A stretch of 64,000 bases of DNA from Peptoniphilus mikwangii (lineage in GTDB: Bacteria; Bacillota; Clostridia; Tissierellales; Peptoniphilaceae), in NCBI RefSeq assembly GCF_000468535.1, contig NZ_AUQY01000005.1, positions 329,343 to 393,342 of the forward strand, in the 5' to 3' direction. Shown in pieces: positions 17,082 to 25,107 of the stretch. The notes under the pieces were generated by a model. That model ran no database searches, was not told where the DNA came from, and saw only the letters and a list, made by a program, of their open reading frames with translations. The stretch's first letter is position 1; the number at the start of each line of letters is the position of its first letter. A program made the position numbers and the translations under genes.

Positions 17082-18335
17082 ATGATAATTAAAAATGGAA
17101 GAATAATAGATCCTGCCTCCGGCATGGATAAAATAGCTGATATAAAAATTGAAGACGGAAAAATTGTAGGCATCGGAAAATTTGATGAAGTAACAGAATA
17201 TATTAATGCGGAAAATTTGATTGTAGCACCCGGACTTGTAGATATACATGTTCATTTCAGAGATCCGGGATTTACGGAAAAAGAAGATATATTTACAGGA
17301 TCAGAGGCAGCCGCAGCAGGAGGATTTACATCAGTAGTATGTATGGGAAATACAAAACCTGTTATGGATAATATTAATACATTGGAATATTTTTTAGACA
17401 AGGCAAAAAAATCTCCGATACATGTATATACAATAGCAGCTCTTACTCTTGGATTTAAAAATGAAAAACTTAGTGATATGAGAGAACTTGTAAAAAGAGG
17501 ATGTGTGGGTTTTTCTGATGACGGGATTCCAAATACGGATACAAAATTAATTTTAGAGGGAATGATGATTGCAAAAGAATTAGATGTTCCAATATCATTT
17601 CATGAAGAAGATCCTATGTTAAACCGAGAAAATGGTGTGAATCATGGAAAAATTTCAGATTCTATGGGATTGTATGGAGCTCCGTCAGTTTCTGAAGATG
17701 TTCTTGTTGCAAGAGATGGAGCAATTTGTCTTTATACGGGAGCAAAAATTGACATTCAGCATATAAGTTCGGGAGAAGCCGTAGATATAGTAAGATTTTA
17801 TAGAAATCAAGGAGCTAATTTATTTGCAGAGGTAACACCACATCATTTTTCGTGTACGGAAGATTTGATACTTGAAAGGGGAACACTTGCAAAAATGAAT
17901 CCGCCTCTAAGAACAAGTAAAGATAGAGAAAAAATAATTCAGGGATTAGTTGATGATACGATAACAATCATTGCAACAGATCATGCACCGCATACTGAAG
18001 AAGAAAAAAATAGAGACTTTTTAGCAGCTCCAAGTGGAATAATAGGACTTGAGACCGCATTGTCTCTTGGAATAACAAATCTTGTAAAGACAGGTAAGTT
18101 ATCTCTTATTAAACTGCTTGAAAAGATGACTGTAAATCCTGCAAGACTATATAATCTCTCCGCCGGAAAAATTGAAGTCGGCGCTGCGGCAGATATAGTT
18201 ATATTTGATGAAAATGAAGAATATGTAGTAGGAGAGTTTCGTTCAAAAGCAAAAAATTCTCCATTCATAGGAGAAAAATTATTCGGAAAAATAAAATATA
18301 CAATAGCAGATGGAAAAATAGTATATAAAAATTAA
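17082..18335 (+). CDS. pyrC: Dihydroorotase
   Basis: Class I dihydroorotase (417 residues), closing carbamoyl-aspartate to dihydroorotate in pyrimidine synthesis. The amidohydrolase zinc motif DIHVHFRDPG is near 54-63, GFSDDGIP near 146-153 (site of the bridging ligand region), FHEEDP near 173, HISSGEAVDIV near 227, and IIATDHAPHTEEEK near 295-308 with the catalytic Asp. The ATG at 17082 is preceded by AAGGAGG; an upstream start would add six residues only. No other pyr genes are adjacent, although upp (salvage) occurs at 48.3 kb. A strong hairpin terminator follows. Confidence 0.93.
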   Translation: MIIKNGRIIDPASGMDKIADIKIEDGKIVGIGKFDEVTEYINAENLIVAPGLVDIHVHFRDPGFTEKEDIFTGSEAAAAGGFTSVVCMGNTKPVMDNINTLEYFLDKAKKSPIHVYTIAALTLGFKNEKLSDMRELVKRGCVGFSDDGIPNTDTKLILEGMMIAKELDVPISFHEEDPMLNRENGVNHGKISDSMGLYGAPSVSEDVLVARDGAICLYTGAKIDIQHISSGEAVDIVRFYRNQGANLFAEVTPHHFSCTEDLILERGTLAKMNPPLRTSKDREKIIQGLVDDTITIIATDHAPHTEEEKNRDFLAAPSGIIGLETALSLGITNLVKTGKLSLIKLLEKMTVNPARLYNLSAGKIEVGAAADIVIFDENEEYVVGEFRSKAKNSPFIGEKLFGKIKYTIADGKIVYKN

Positions 18336-18357
18336 GGAGTCTGATTTCAGACTCCTT
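18334..18357 (+). terminator. Terminator of pyrC
   Basis: AAGGAGTCTGA and TCAGACTCCTT arms overlapping the pyrC stop codon, with an A/T run on each side; may also block transcription coming from the tRNA genes. Confidence 0.8.
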
Positions 18358-18365
18358 AAAAAATA

Positions 18366-18382
18366 AAAGACCGTTAGTCTTT
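18366..18382 (-). terminator. Terminator of the tRNA transcript
   Basis: AAAGAC / GTCTTT stem with 5-base loop, read on the minus strand directly after the tRNA-Arg CCA end and followed by a T-rich run. Confidence 0.55.
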
Positions 18383-18458
18383 GGTGCACGCAAGAGGAAT
18401 CGAACCCCCGGCCTAGGCTTTAGGAGAGCCTCGCTCTATCCTACTGAGCTATGCGTGC
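18382..18458 (-). tRNA. tRNA-Arg (anticodon CCT)
   Basis: Minus strand, 77 bases including an encoded CCA. Acceptor stem GCACGCA pairs with TGCGTGC; D-arm has the usual AGCTCAGTAGGATAGAGC; anticodon stem AGGCT / AGCCT encloses loop CTCCTAA, giving anticodon CCT (reads AGG); T-arm contains GGTTCGATTCC. It lies 50 bases downstream of tRNA-Ser and is probably cotranscribed with it. Confidence 0.95.
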
Positions 18459-18508
18459 ATATATTTTTATTTTAGTATAATGAAAAGGTTGTGTCAAATA
18501 CTAAAACT

Positions 18509-18597
18509 TGGCGGAGATGGTGGGATTCGAACCCACGTGCCCGTGAAGGCTAACGCATTTCGAGTGCGCCCCGTTATGACCTCTTCGATACATCTCC
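18509..18597 (-). tRNA. tRNA-Ser (anticodon CGA)
   Basis: Minus strand, 89 bases with encoded CCA and the long variable arm of class II tRNAs. Acceptor GGAGATG pairs with CATCTCC; anticodon stem GCGCA / TGCGT encloses CTCGAAA, giving anticodon CGA (reads TCG); T-arm has GGTTCGAATCC. First gene of a two-tRNA unit. Confidence 0.95.
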
Positions 18598-18620
18598 AAA
18601 TTATTTACAACTACCTGTTA

Positions 18621-18649
18621 ATAATATCTGAAATTGTTAAAAAATTCAA
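18621..18649 (-). promoter_or_regulatory. Promoter of the tRNA-Ser/tRNA-Arg unit
   Basis: On the minus strand TTGAAT, a 17-base spacer and TATTAT, with the -10 box 23 bases before the tRNA-Ser 5' end. Confidence 0.55.
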
Positions 18650-18707
18650 TAGAAATGAGCAACTTATCAACAAAAATATATTTAATTGTGAGAATTTATA
18701 GATATTA

Positions 18708-18745
18708 AAAGGATATGTCCATCTTTAAAGATGGACATATCCTTT
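18708..18745. repeat. Perfect 38-base palindrome downstream of the nuclease gene
   Basis: 19-base arms (AAAGGATATGTCCATCTTT and its complement) with no loop. It is about 100 bases downstream of the PD-(D/E)XK gene on the minus strand, where only a short broken T run follows. Could be a terminator, or a remnant of an element beside the tRNA genes. Confidence 0.6.
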
Positions 18746-18845
18746 ACAGCCGAGTTTTGATATTGTTGTATCAACAGCAATACACACTGAAATTGCATAA
18801 ATAAATATTGAAAAATACTTTTGTAATATTTAGAGTGTATTAAAA

Positions 18846-20081
18846 TTATTCTTTGAATTCAACTATTAACTTTATAAGTTTGGATATCTCTTCTACATGT
18901 TGAGATATTAGAGATTCTAATTTGTTTTCATCATATAAAGTTTCAACTAATTCACGGCTCCAATTTTTTGGATTAATTGGTTTAGATTTTAATTGTAATC
19001 TTTCATAAAATAACCACGACGATCCACCTTTTAGTTTGTTGCCGAAAAATTCTTTTAATTTTGATTTGAAAGAAGATTTACCGTTGGAATCATAGATATT
19101 TTCTTCATTTTCTTCCGTAATTCCTTTTCTTATTCCGAAAATTAACTCATCACCATCTTTTGCAATTTTTAGATATATTTTTCCGATATTAGGTATTTCT
19201 CTTATAAGATATATTAATCCATAATCGTTGGAAGCATTTTTCACGGAATACCATTGGTTAGGAGAACCTAATTTATCACGTTTAATATCTTCAACGTTCA
19301 AATTAAATTCTTTTAAAATATCTTTCAATTTTTCTTCCAATTTTTTCCAATAGCGTAATCGAAGATCAAATTTAATTTCTTCAAATGCTTTTTTGGTTTC
19401 TTCTGCTATAAAAAAATTATCTGCAGATTCTAAAATATAATCTTTAACTTCCATTGTATAATCGTTACTCCCTTCTGATAGTTCTATAAGTAATTCTTTG
19501 TATTGTAAAAGCACTTCTCTCAATTTAGGTTCTAATGCTGTTATTTTTATGCAATTTTCTATCCAGTTAATAATTTCATTTTTATAAGATATACAAATTA
19601 AATTGTCTTTGTTTGAGCAGCTGTCTGTGCTTGGCTCATGTCCGTCAAGAGTTAGATATATTATTTTGTATTTTGGTTTTCCGGAAAATTTTTTACAGTA
19701 TTTTTCATATCTATCCAACTGTTTTTCTTGATCACCGGCATAAATTTTATTTTCAATAACTATTATATTTTTTTCTGAATAGTCAATAAAAATATCGATT
19801 CTTCCATATTCTGTAGATTTTTCTTTTTCTACACATAAGGTATTTATTTCGTCATAATCCATATTTATTGTTTTTAAAAAGCTTTTAAAAAATTCCAACT
19901 TATATTTTTTGTCATTTAGTAAGCTGTATATAAAAGCTGAGTGTAAATTTACCTCATCTGCCGGTTTTGCTATAGTCTTAAAAATATTGAAATCAGAATT
20001 ATAGGACTGTAATATTTTATATTTTTCATAAATAATTCTTAAGTTGTTATAAAAAATTTCATATTTATCCAAGATTATCAC
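18846..20081 (-). CDS. PD-(D/E)XK nuclease superfamily protein
   Basis: Protein of 411 residues with the core motif of the PD-(D/E)XK superfamily (PDDEXK_4-like): Glu43 in ADEVNLHSAFIYSLL, Asp96 in GRIDIFID, and Glu110-x-Lys112 in IVIENKI, followed by GDQEKQLDRYEKY, a typical helix after the catalytic strand. The C-terminal 200 residues (about 220-411) match no motif known to me and are rich in charged residues and aromatic positions. No signal peptide or membrane helix. It is 96 bases downstream of a WYL-domain regulator on the same strand. Members of this family are often encoded in accessory or defence loci; nucleolytic activity here is inferred from the intact D-ExK triad. Confidence 0.75.
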   Translation of the reverse strand: MIILDKYEIFYNNLRIIYEKYKILQSYNSDFNIFKTIAKPADEVNLHSAFIYSLLNDKKYKLEFFKSFLKTINMDYDEINTLCVEKEKSTEYGRIDIFIDYSEKNIIVIENKIYAGDQEKQLDRYEKYCKKFSGKPKYKIIYLTLDGHEPSTDSCSNKDNLICISYKNEIINWIENCIKITALEPKLREVLLQYKELLIELSEGSNDYTMEVKDYILESADNFFIAEETKKAFEEIKFDLRLRYWKKLEEKLKDILKEFNLNVEDIKRDKLGSPNQWYSVKNASNDYGLIYLIREIPNIGKIYLKIAKDGDELIFGIRKGITEENEENIYDSNGKSSFKSKLKEFFGNKLKGGSSWLFYERLQLKSKPINPKNWSRELVETLYDENKLESLISQHVEEISKLIKLIVEFKE

Positions 20082-20177
20082 CTCTTTAATTGTTGTATCA
20101 TTAACTATAATTTTATAAAATTAAACAGTTTCTAAGTATGTACATTTAAAATATTTTTTTCTGACATATATGCCTCC

Positions 20178-21236
20178 TTATTTATATTTATTTAAAGCTG
20201 ATTTTAAATCGGCTTTTATAGACTCTATTAATTCTTGCGGATGAGTTACTTTTATATGATTGATATATTGCATAATCCACATTTTTATTGCAATTTCATT
20301 TGCTTTTACGGTTACGGAAATTTCATCATGTTGAAGTTCTTTAAAAGTTACGTCATCTCCGAACCAATCTAAAATATCATTTATCAAGTCAGGTTTTGTT
20401 GTAAATGAAACATTTATTATATTTCCTGAAAACATGTATATGCTTTTTGAAATATATTTTGAAAGATCATAAATATCATTGTGATTTTTTATCGTCGTCT
20501 TTGATTTTGCAGTTTCTTTTAAGATTTTGATGTTTGTTATTCTGTCTAAGCGGTAGTGTGAAATGTTATCATATTTGTCATAATTACCTATAAGGTAATG
20601 TCTGCCGTTGTTTGATACTGTTTGATAAGGGTTTATGATATATACTTTATCTTTTCCTGTGTCATCTTTTTTAGGGTGCAGTTTTTTATCCAAACCATAA
20701 TCATTATAATTAAAAGATATTTTAAGATTTTTTGAAATTGCTTCATCTATAATTTCTATATTTAAAAATACATTTTGATTTGTAGGAATTGTGTTTGAGG
20801 TATTGTTTAAATATTTAACATGACTTTTAAAATATTTATTGGATAAATTTTCAAGTTTAGAAATTAATTGTTGTTTTTGTTTTTGAGGTATAGCCTTGGA
20901 GTATAAAGTAGAGTTGATTAAAAATCTTATTTCGCTGTCTGTAAATTCTGAGTTTATATAAAAATTTGTAAGTATGTAATTTTCAGATTCTTCTCCAAAG
21001 TCATTTTTAACTTTTCTTGGAAACGCTTCATATTCTATATCAAATTCACATTCTATCAGATCCATTAGATTTCTCTTTATCGCTTTTCGCTCAACATTCA
21101 TTCCATATTCTTTTTTTAATAAATCTAATATATCTTTTTGGCTCAATTTGTGTTCTTCATCAGAATACTTTCTTAAAATTTTTAAGATATAAATAATTAA
21201 AAGTTTTTTTGATTGGGCGTGGGTAATACTGAACAT
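20178..21236 (-). CDS. WYL-domain transcriptional regulator
   Basis: Protein of 352 residues. The N-terminal about 75 residues form a winged-helix type DNA-binding domain (LSQKDILDLLKKEYGMNVER..AIKRNLMDL). The central WYL domain spans about 150-250, with NPYQTVSNNGRHYLIGNYD (about 198-216; the usual P-Y/W-L motif) and HYRLDRI. The C-terminal about 90 residues correspond to the WCX extension. WYL proteins bind nucleic acids or other ligands and act mainly as regulators, frequently of phage-defence loci (BrxR, CapW). It precedes the PD-(D/E)XK gene and probably controls it. Confidence 0.83.
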   Translation of the reverse strand: MFSITHAQSKKLLIIYILKILRKYSDEEHKLSQKDILDLLKKEYGMNVERKAIKRNLMDLIECEFDIEYEAFPRKVKNDFGEESENYILTNFYINSEFTDSEIRFLINSTLYSKAIPQKQKQQLISKLENLSNKYFKSHVKYLNNTSNTIPTNQNVFLNIEIIDEAISKNLKISFNYNDYGLDKKLHPKKDDTGKDKVYIINPYQTVSNNGRHYLIGNYDKYDNISHYRLDRITNIKILKETAKSKTTIKNHNDIYDLSKYISKSIYMFSGNIINVSFTTKPDLINDILDWFGDDVTFKELQHDEISVTVKANEIAIKMWIMQYINHIKVTHPQELIESIKADLKSALNKYK

Positions 21237-21306
21237 ACTATCCTCCTAATTGTATTATTGAGATAAGAATAGCACAAAAGATGGCACAAAAAAAGGACAT
21301 AAAAAC

Positions 21307-21328
21307 AGACGGAAGGTTTTTTCCGTCT
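21307..21328 (-). terminator. Terminator after the deoxyribosyltransferase gene
   Basis: AGACGGAA / TTCCGTCT arms with a 6-base loop, then GTTTTTA on the minus strand, 6 bases past the stop. It separates this unit from the WYL/nuclease pair. Confidence 0.75.
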
Positions 21329-21333
21329 AAGTG

Positions 21334-21852
21334 TTACTCTTTGTTTATAAAGTTTTTTATTATGTCTACAATTTCATCTATGTAACTGTCATCTCCGGGA
21401 TATCCTATAACTAAATGACCGTGTTCTTTTACTTTACCTATAATCATTAAGTTTCTGTATAGTTTATTTTCTCCGGTGCCCATGTATCTCATATCGGTAA
21501 TAAGTCCTATAATTATTCGAGGAAAGTTTTTGTTTATTCCGTATTCTTCTTCAATTTCATTTATAATACCGTGAGCCATGATTTCAGCTGCCACACCATC
21601 GTCAATTGTAAGTCCGTCAAGGCAAGCAATTAAGATATTTGCATTTTTAAGTTCTGCTGTATCAGCTTTTGAGATTGCAATGTCATTTATAATATCGTCA
21701 TTATTTTTCTTATCATTAATTTCTGCATTTCTTTGGGGAACATATAAGTCTATTCCCGTTTCTCTTTCAATTATTGATGCAACTCTTTCAGTCCATTCAA
21801 AAGTTGCTGCGTTGAAAAAGTGAGATGCAAAGTATCCTGTATATTTTTTCAT
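21334..21852 (-). CDS. Nucleoside 2-deoxyribosyltransferase family protein
   Basis: Protein of 172 residues in the nucleoside 2-deoxyribosyltransferase superfamily, which exchanges bases between deoxynucleosides in salvage. The N-terminal GYFASHFFNAATFEWTERV matches the substrate-binding start, ISKADTAELKNANILIACLDG (about 63-83) contains the conserved acidic loop, and IDDGVAAEI (about 86-94) carries the predicted catalytic Glu. No signal peptide. It is preceded by the lipoprotein gene on the same strand with 8 bases between, and followed by a terminator. Salvage is the likely role; relatives also occur in signalling or defence loci. Confidence 0.8.
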   Translation of the reverse strand: MKKYTGYFASHFFNAATFEWTERVASIIERETGIDLYVPQRNAEINDKKNNDDIINDIAISKADTAELKNANILIACLDGLTIDDGVAAEIMAHGIINEIEEEYGINKNFPRIIIGLITDMRYMGTGENKLYRNLMIIGKVKEHGHLVIGYPGDDSYIDEIVDIIKNFINKE

Positions 21853-21860
21853 ATGACCTC

Positions 21861-22484
21861 CTAATTAAGAATTGTATCTTTAAATTCAAGTGTAGCTATT
21901 ATATAAGTATCGTCATTTTTGAAGTTATATTCGTCAAGGTATGTTGTAAGATTATTAACTCTCATGTCGGAAGATTGAGTATATTGTCTCATTCCGAGTA
22001 TAATAGGTCTATTTAGTTCCAAGGTTTTTATATCATTTTGAAAAGCGCTTGCACTTGAAGTATATTCTTCTGGAAAAACAAGAATATCATCAAGATTTGT
22101 GGTTGTTACGGAGAAAGTATCGGAATTATTTGTATCTGTTGTTTCTACAAAAATTATTTTATCATGATAAAATCCTGTTCCCACTGAAAAGTATTTGGAA
22201 TGTTCTATGATATTATTGGAAAGACCGATTTCTTTTCTCAATTCTCCATTTTTATACACATTAAAATACAATTCCCAAGATTTGGCATTTTCCGGTACTT
22301 TAATTTTAAAAAATTTTATTTCATGCGAAAGTTGTTTACACATTTTTAGCAACATCTCATTTTCAAATTTTTCATCCGCTGTTTGTATTGCCATATTTTG
22401 TTTTGACATTTCATTGCAGCCGGTGAGAAAAATTAAAATTAATAATACGGTTATAATTTTAGATTTTTTAAAAATTTTTTCCAT
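21861..22484 (-). CDS. Predicted lipoprotein of unknown function
   Basis: A 207-residue protein with a lipoprotein signal: MEKIFKKSKI, a hydrophobic core, and lipobox FLTGC with lipidated Cys at about 23. The mature part shows no family I recognise; it contains a repeated beta-strand-like pattern and no further cysteine. The ATG at 22484 has GGAG seven bases upstream; the longer frame adds four residues. Preceded by the DUF1361 gene at 13 bases distance and followed by the deoxyribosyltransferase gene, so the three may be cotranscribed. Predicted to be anchored on the outer face of the membrane. Confidence 0.7.
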   Translation of the reverse strand: MEKIFKKSKIITVLLILIFLTGCNEMSKQNMAIQTADEKFENEMLLKMCKQLSHEIKFFKIKVPENAKSWELYFNVYKNGELRKEIGLSNNIIEHSKYFSVGTGFYHDKIIFVETTDTNNSDTFSVTTTNLDDILVFPEEYTSSASAFQNDIKTLELNRPIILGMRQYTQSSDMRVNNLTTYLDEYNFKNDDTYIIATLEFKDTILN

Positions 22485-22497
22485 AATGATCTCCAAG

Positions 22498-23148
22498 TTA
22501 GTTGTTTTTTAAATTAAAAAACATCAGTATTATTACAAAATGTACTATTGCAAAAATACCTATAAGCATATAGTCGTTTTCTGTAGCACTGCTTAGTATA
22601 CTTGTCGTAATATCTCTGATTTGAAGTATATCCCAAGAGTTGAATCTTAAAAATCTTCCGATATAAACGGCTATTCCGCAAATTCCGGAATATAGCATAA
22701 GTAGTATAAAACTTGCAATTTTATAGCCGTAGCATCTTAAAATTTTTAGTATGTTTACAAAACTTTCAAAGCTGAGTACAAGTGATAAAACCACCATTAC
22801 TGTATCACAACTCAGCTTTATCCAGTGAGTATAGTCCTGGATATAATTTACATTTCCGCCTGAAAATACATAGTATTCATGAGTCTTTATGTGTATAAGG
22901 TCTGTGAACATATAGATTGCGTTTGGATAGAATATTGTTGTTATAACTAATCCTATAAAGCATAAAAAAACTTTATTTTTATGATTTACACAGAAGGTAC
23001 TTATTATATATGGAATTAGTGAAAGACCTACATTAAATATTAAATATCTTCTGTTTAAGTTAAAGTATATTATTATTGCGGAAAAGCATACATATATCAA
23101 GATATATATAAAAACTTTTTTAAAATTGTTCAAAATTTCTCTATTCAT
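22498..23148 (-). CDS. DUF1361 integral membrane protein
   Basis: Polytopic protein of 216 residues with about six to seven hydrophobic helices (starting about 13-29, 36-52, 58-75, 108-130, 140-160, 193-212). The TIFYPNAIYMFTDLIH segment (about 71-86), with the N-x-x-Y-x-x-T-D-L pattern, and a WIKLSCDT stretch after it are characteristic of DUF1361 (YvaJ-like) proteins. Function unknown. It begins the short cluster with the lipoprotein and is separated from the ABC exporter genes by a terminator. Confidence 0.72.
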   Translation of the reverse strand: MNREILNNFKKVFIYILIYVCFSAIIIYFNLNRRYLIFNVGLSLIPYIISTFCVNHKNKVFLCFIGLVITTIFYPNAIYMFTDLIHIKTHEYYVFSGGNVNYIQDYTHWIKLSCDTVMVVLSLVLSFESFVNILKILRCYGYKIASFILLMLYSGICGIAVYIGRFLRFNSWDILQIRDITTSILSSATENDYMLIGIFAIVHFVIILMFFNLKNN

Positions 23149-23203
23149 AGTATCTCCTCAGGTTTAATTTTAAAAAATATATTCAAATAAGTCAAATAAA
23201 AAA

Positions 23204-23219
23204 GACATCTTTCGATGTC
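23204..23219 (-). terminator. Terminator of the ABC exporter operon
   Basis: GACATC / GATGTC stem, 4-base loop, then a T run on the minus strand; overlaps the stop codon of the second exporter gene. Confidence 0.75.
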
Positions 23220-25107
23220 ATTCTTTATCTTCAAATCCCTCCGTATATAATTTGTAATAGGTTCCTTTAAGTGCAAGCAACTCATCATGACTTCCTCTTT
23301 CTATAATTTTTCCCTTTGACAATACTATTATTACATCTGAATTTTTAACAGTTGAAAGTCTGTGTGCTATTACAAATGTAGTTCTGCCCTTCATAACTTC
23401 GTCCATTGACTGTTGAACCAACATTTCCGTACGAGAGTCAATTGAAGATGTAGCCTCGTCCAAAATCAGTACGGGAGGATTATAAATTTCCGCTCTTGCA
23501 ATAGAAAGCAGCTGCATTTGACCCTGTGAGAGATCGGAGTCTGTACCGGAAATTATGGTGTTATATCCGTCTTCAAGGAGTGATATAAAATTGTGTGCCT
23601 GAACTTTTTTAGCAGCTTCTACTATTTCATTTTCACTTACGTTTTCTCTTCCATAGCTTAGATTGTAGTTAATACTTCCTGTAAATAGATGTGTATCTTG
23701 AAGTACCATACCGAGTGAGCGTCTTAAGTCTTTCTTTTTAATTTTTTTGATGTCAATTCCGTCATAGGTTATAGAGCCTGATTGGATTTCATAGAATCTG
23801 TTTATCAAATTTGTAATTGTGGTTTTTCCTGCACCGGTTTCACCTACAAGGGCAATTTTTTGACCGGGATGGGCATATAGTGAAATATTGTGAAGAACAT
23901 CGGTTTTGCCGTCGTATGAAAAACTTACATTTTCAAATTTTATATCTCCCATTAATTCGATGAGAGGTGAGTTTTCGTTTGTACTGTCTTTCCATGCCCA
24001 ATGTCCGGTTCGTTCTTCACATTGAATAAGTGAGCCGTCGGAGTTTTTACGAACTCTTACAAGTTCAATATAACCGGCATCATTTTCTTCTTTCTCATCA
24101 AGTAAACTGAAAATTCTTCTTGCTCCGGCAAGTGACATAATCAATTGGTTCATCTCTTGAGAAATATTTCGCATCGGACCCGAAAATGCTCTGGACAGTT
24201 CGAGAAATGCGGCAATAGTTCCGACTGTTATTCCAAACATATTATTTAGTGCAAAAAGACCGCCGACAATTGCTATAAAAGCATACTGAAGATTGCCTAT
24301 ATTAAACACTATGGGGATTAATATTAGAGAGTATCTGTTTGCAAGCATTGTATTTTCTGCAAGTTCGTTGTTTATTTTTTCAAAATCATCTACAATATTT
24401 TTTTCGTGTGAAAATACTTTTATTATCTTTTGTCCGTTAATTGTTTCTTCGATAAATCCGTTTTGAAGACCGAGGGATTGTTGCTGTTTTAAAAAGTAGG
24501 TTGAAGATTTTCCTCCTACAGAGTTCATAACTTTTAGAAGTAATACCATGCATATTGCTACAACTATGCTCAGCATAGGCGAAGATATTAGCATTGCAAT
24601 TGTAACGGCAATTATTGTAATAGCAGATGAGAAAAATTCAGGTAGAGTATTTGTGAGCATTTGTTGCATAGCTTGCGCATCATTTGTATAGCGACTCATT
24701 ATATCACCGTGAGAGTGCGTGTCAAAATAAGCGATGGGCAGTTTTTCCATGTGCTCGAATAATTCATCACGTATTGTCTTTAATATATTTTCTGAAATTG
24801 TAACCATCATTCTCGAGTATATAATTGTCGAAATAACTCCGGCCAAGTAAATAGCCGCAAACTTTGATATCATAAGAATAAGCGGCGTAAAGCTCGGGTT
24901 TGGAGTAGAAAGCATGGGTGTTATATAGTTATCAATTAGTATTTTTAGAAATATAGAAGATACTACACCGACTGATGATGATAACAAGACTAAAGTTATG
25001 ACTATAAAAAATTTAAGCTTATATTTTTTAAAAACATAGGAAAGCAGTCTTTTAATTGAACTTAAGTTTTCAGAGGAAGTTATTTTTGAATTTTTATTTT
25101 TGTTCAT
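23218..25107 (-). CDS. ABC exporter half-transporter, subunit with canonical ATPase site
   Basis: Fused membrane/ATPase ABC exporter of the multidrug type (629 residues from the ATG at 25107). Six TM helices (about 30-310) precede the nucleotide-binding domain (about 385-625). Walker A GETGAGKTT, signature LSQGQMQL, Walker B VLILDEATSSID with the catalytic Glu, and switch AHRLST are all consensus. An insert between TMD and NBD (EERTGHWAWKDSTNE region) is unusual and charged. I chose 25107 because AGGAGG precedes it; the start overlaps the upstream partner by 14 bases. With the next gene it should form a heterodimer, this chain supplying the competent hydrolysis motifs. Confidence 0.9.
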   Translation of the reverse strand: MNKNKNSKITSSENLSSIKRLLSYVFKKYKLKFFIVITLVLLSSSVGVVSSIFLKILIDNYITPMLSTPNPSFTPLILMISKFAAIYLAGVISTIIYSRMMVTISENILKTIRDELFEHMEKLPIAYFDTHSHGDIMSRYTNDAQAMQQMLTNTLPEFFSSAITIIAVTIAMLISSPMLSIVVAICMVLLLKVMNSVGGKSSTYFLKQQQSLGLQNGFIEETINGQKIIKVFSHEKNIVDDFEKINNELAENTMLANRYSLILIPIVFNIGNLQYAFIAIVGGLFALNNMFGITVGTIAAFLELSRAFSGPMRNISQEMNQLIMSLAGARRIFSLLDEKEENDAGYIELVRVRKNSDGSLIQCEERTGHWAWKDSTNENSPLIELMGDIKFENVSFSYDGKTDVLHNISLYAHPGQKIALVGETGAGKTTITNLINRFYEIQSGSITYDGIDIKKIKKKDLRRSLGMVLQDTHLFTGSINYNLSYGRENVSENEIVEAAKKVQAHNFISLLEDGYNTIISGTDSDLSQGQMQLLSIARAEIYNPPVLILDEATSSIDSRTEMLVQQSMDEVMKGRTTFVIAHRLSTVKNSDVIIVLSKGKIIERGSHDELLALKGTYYKLYTEGFEDKE

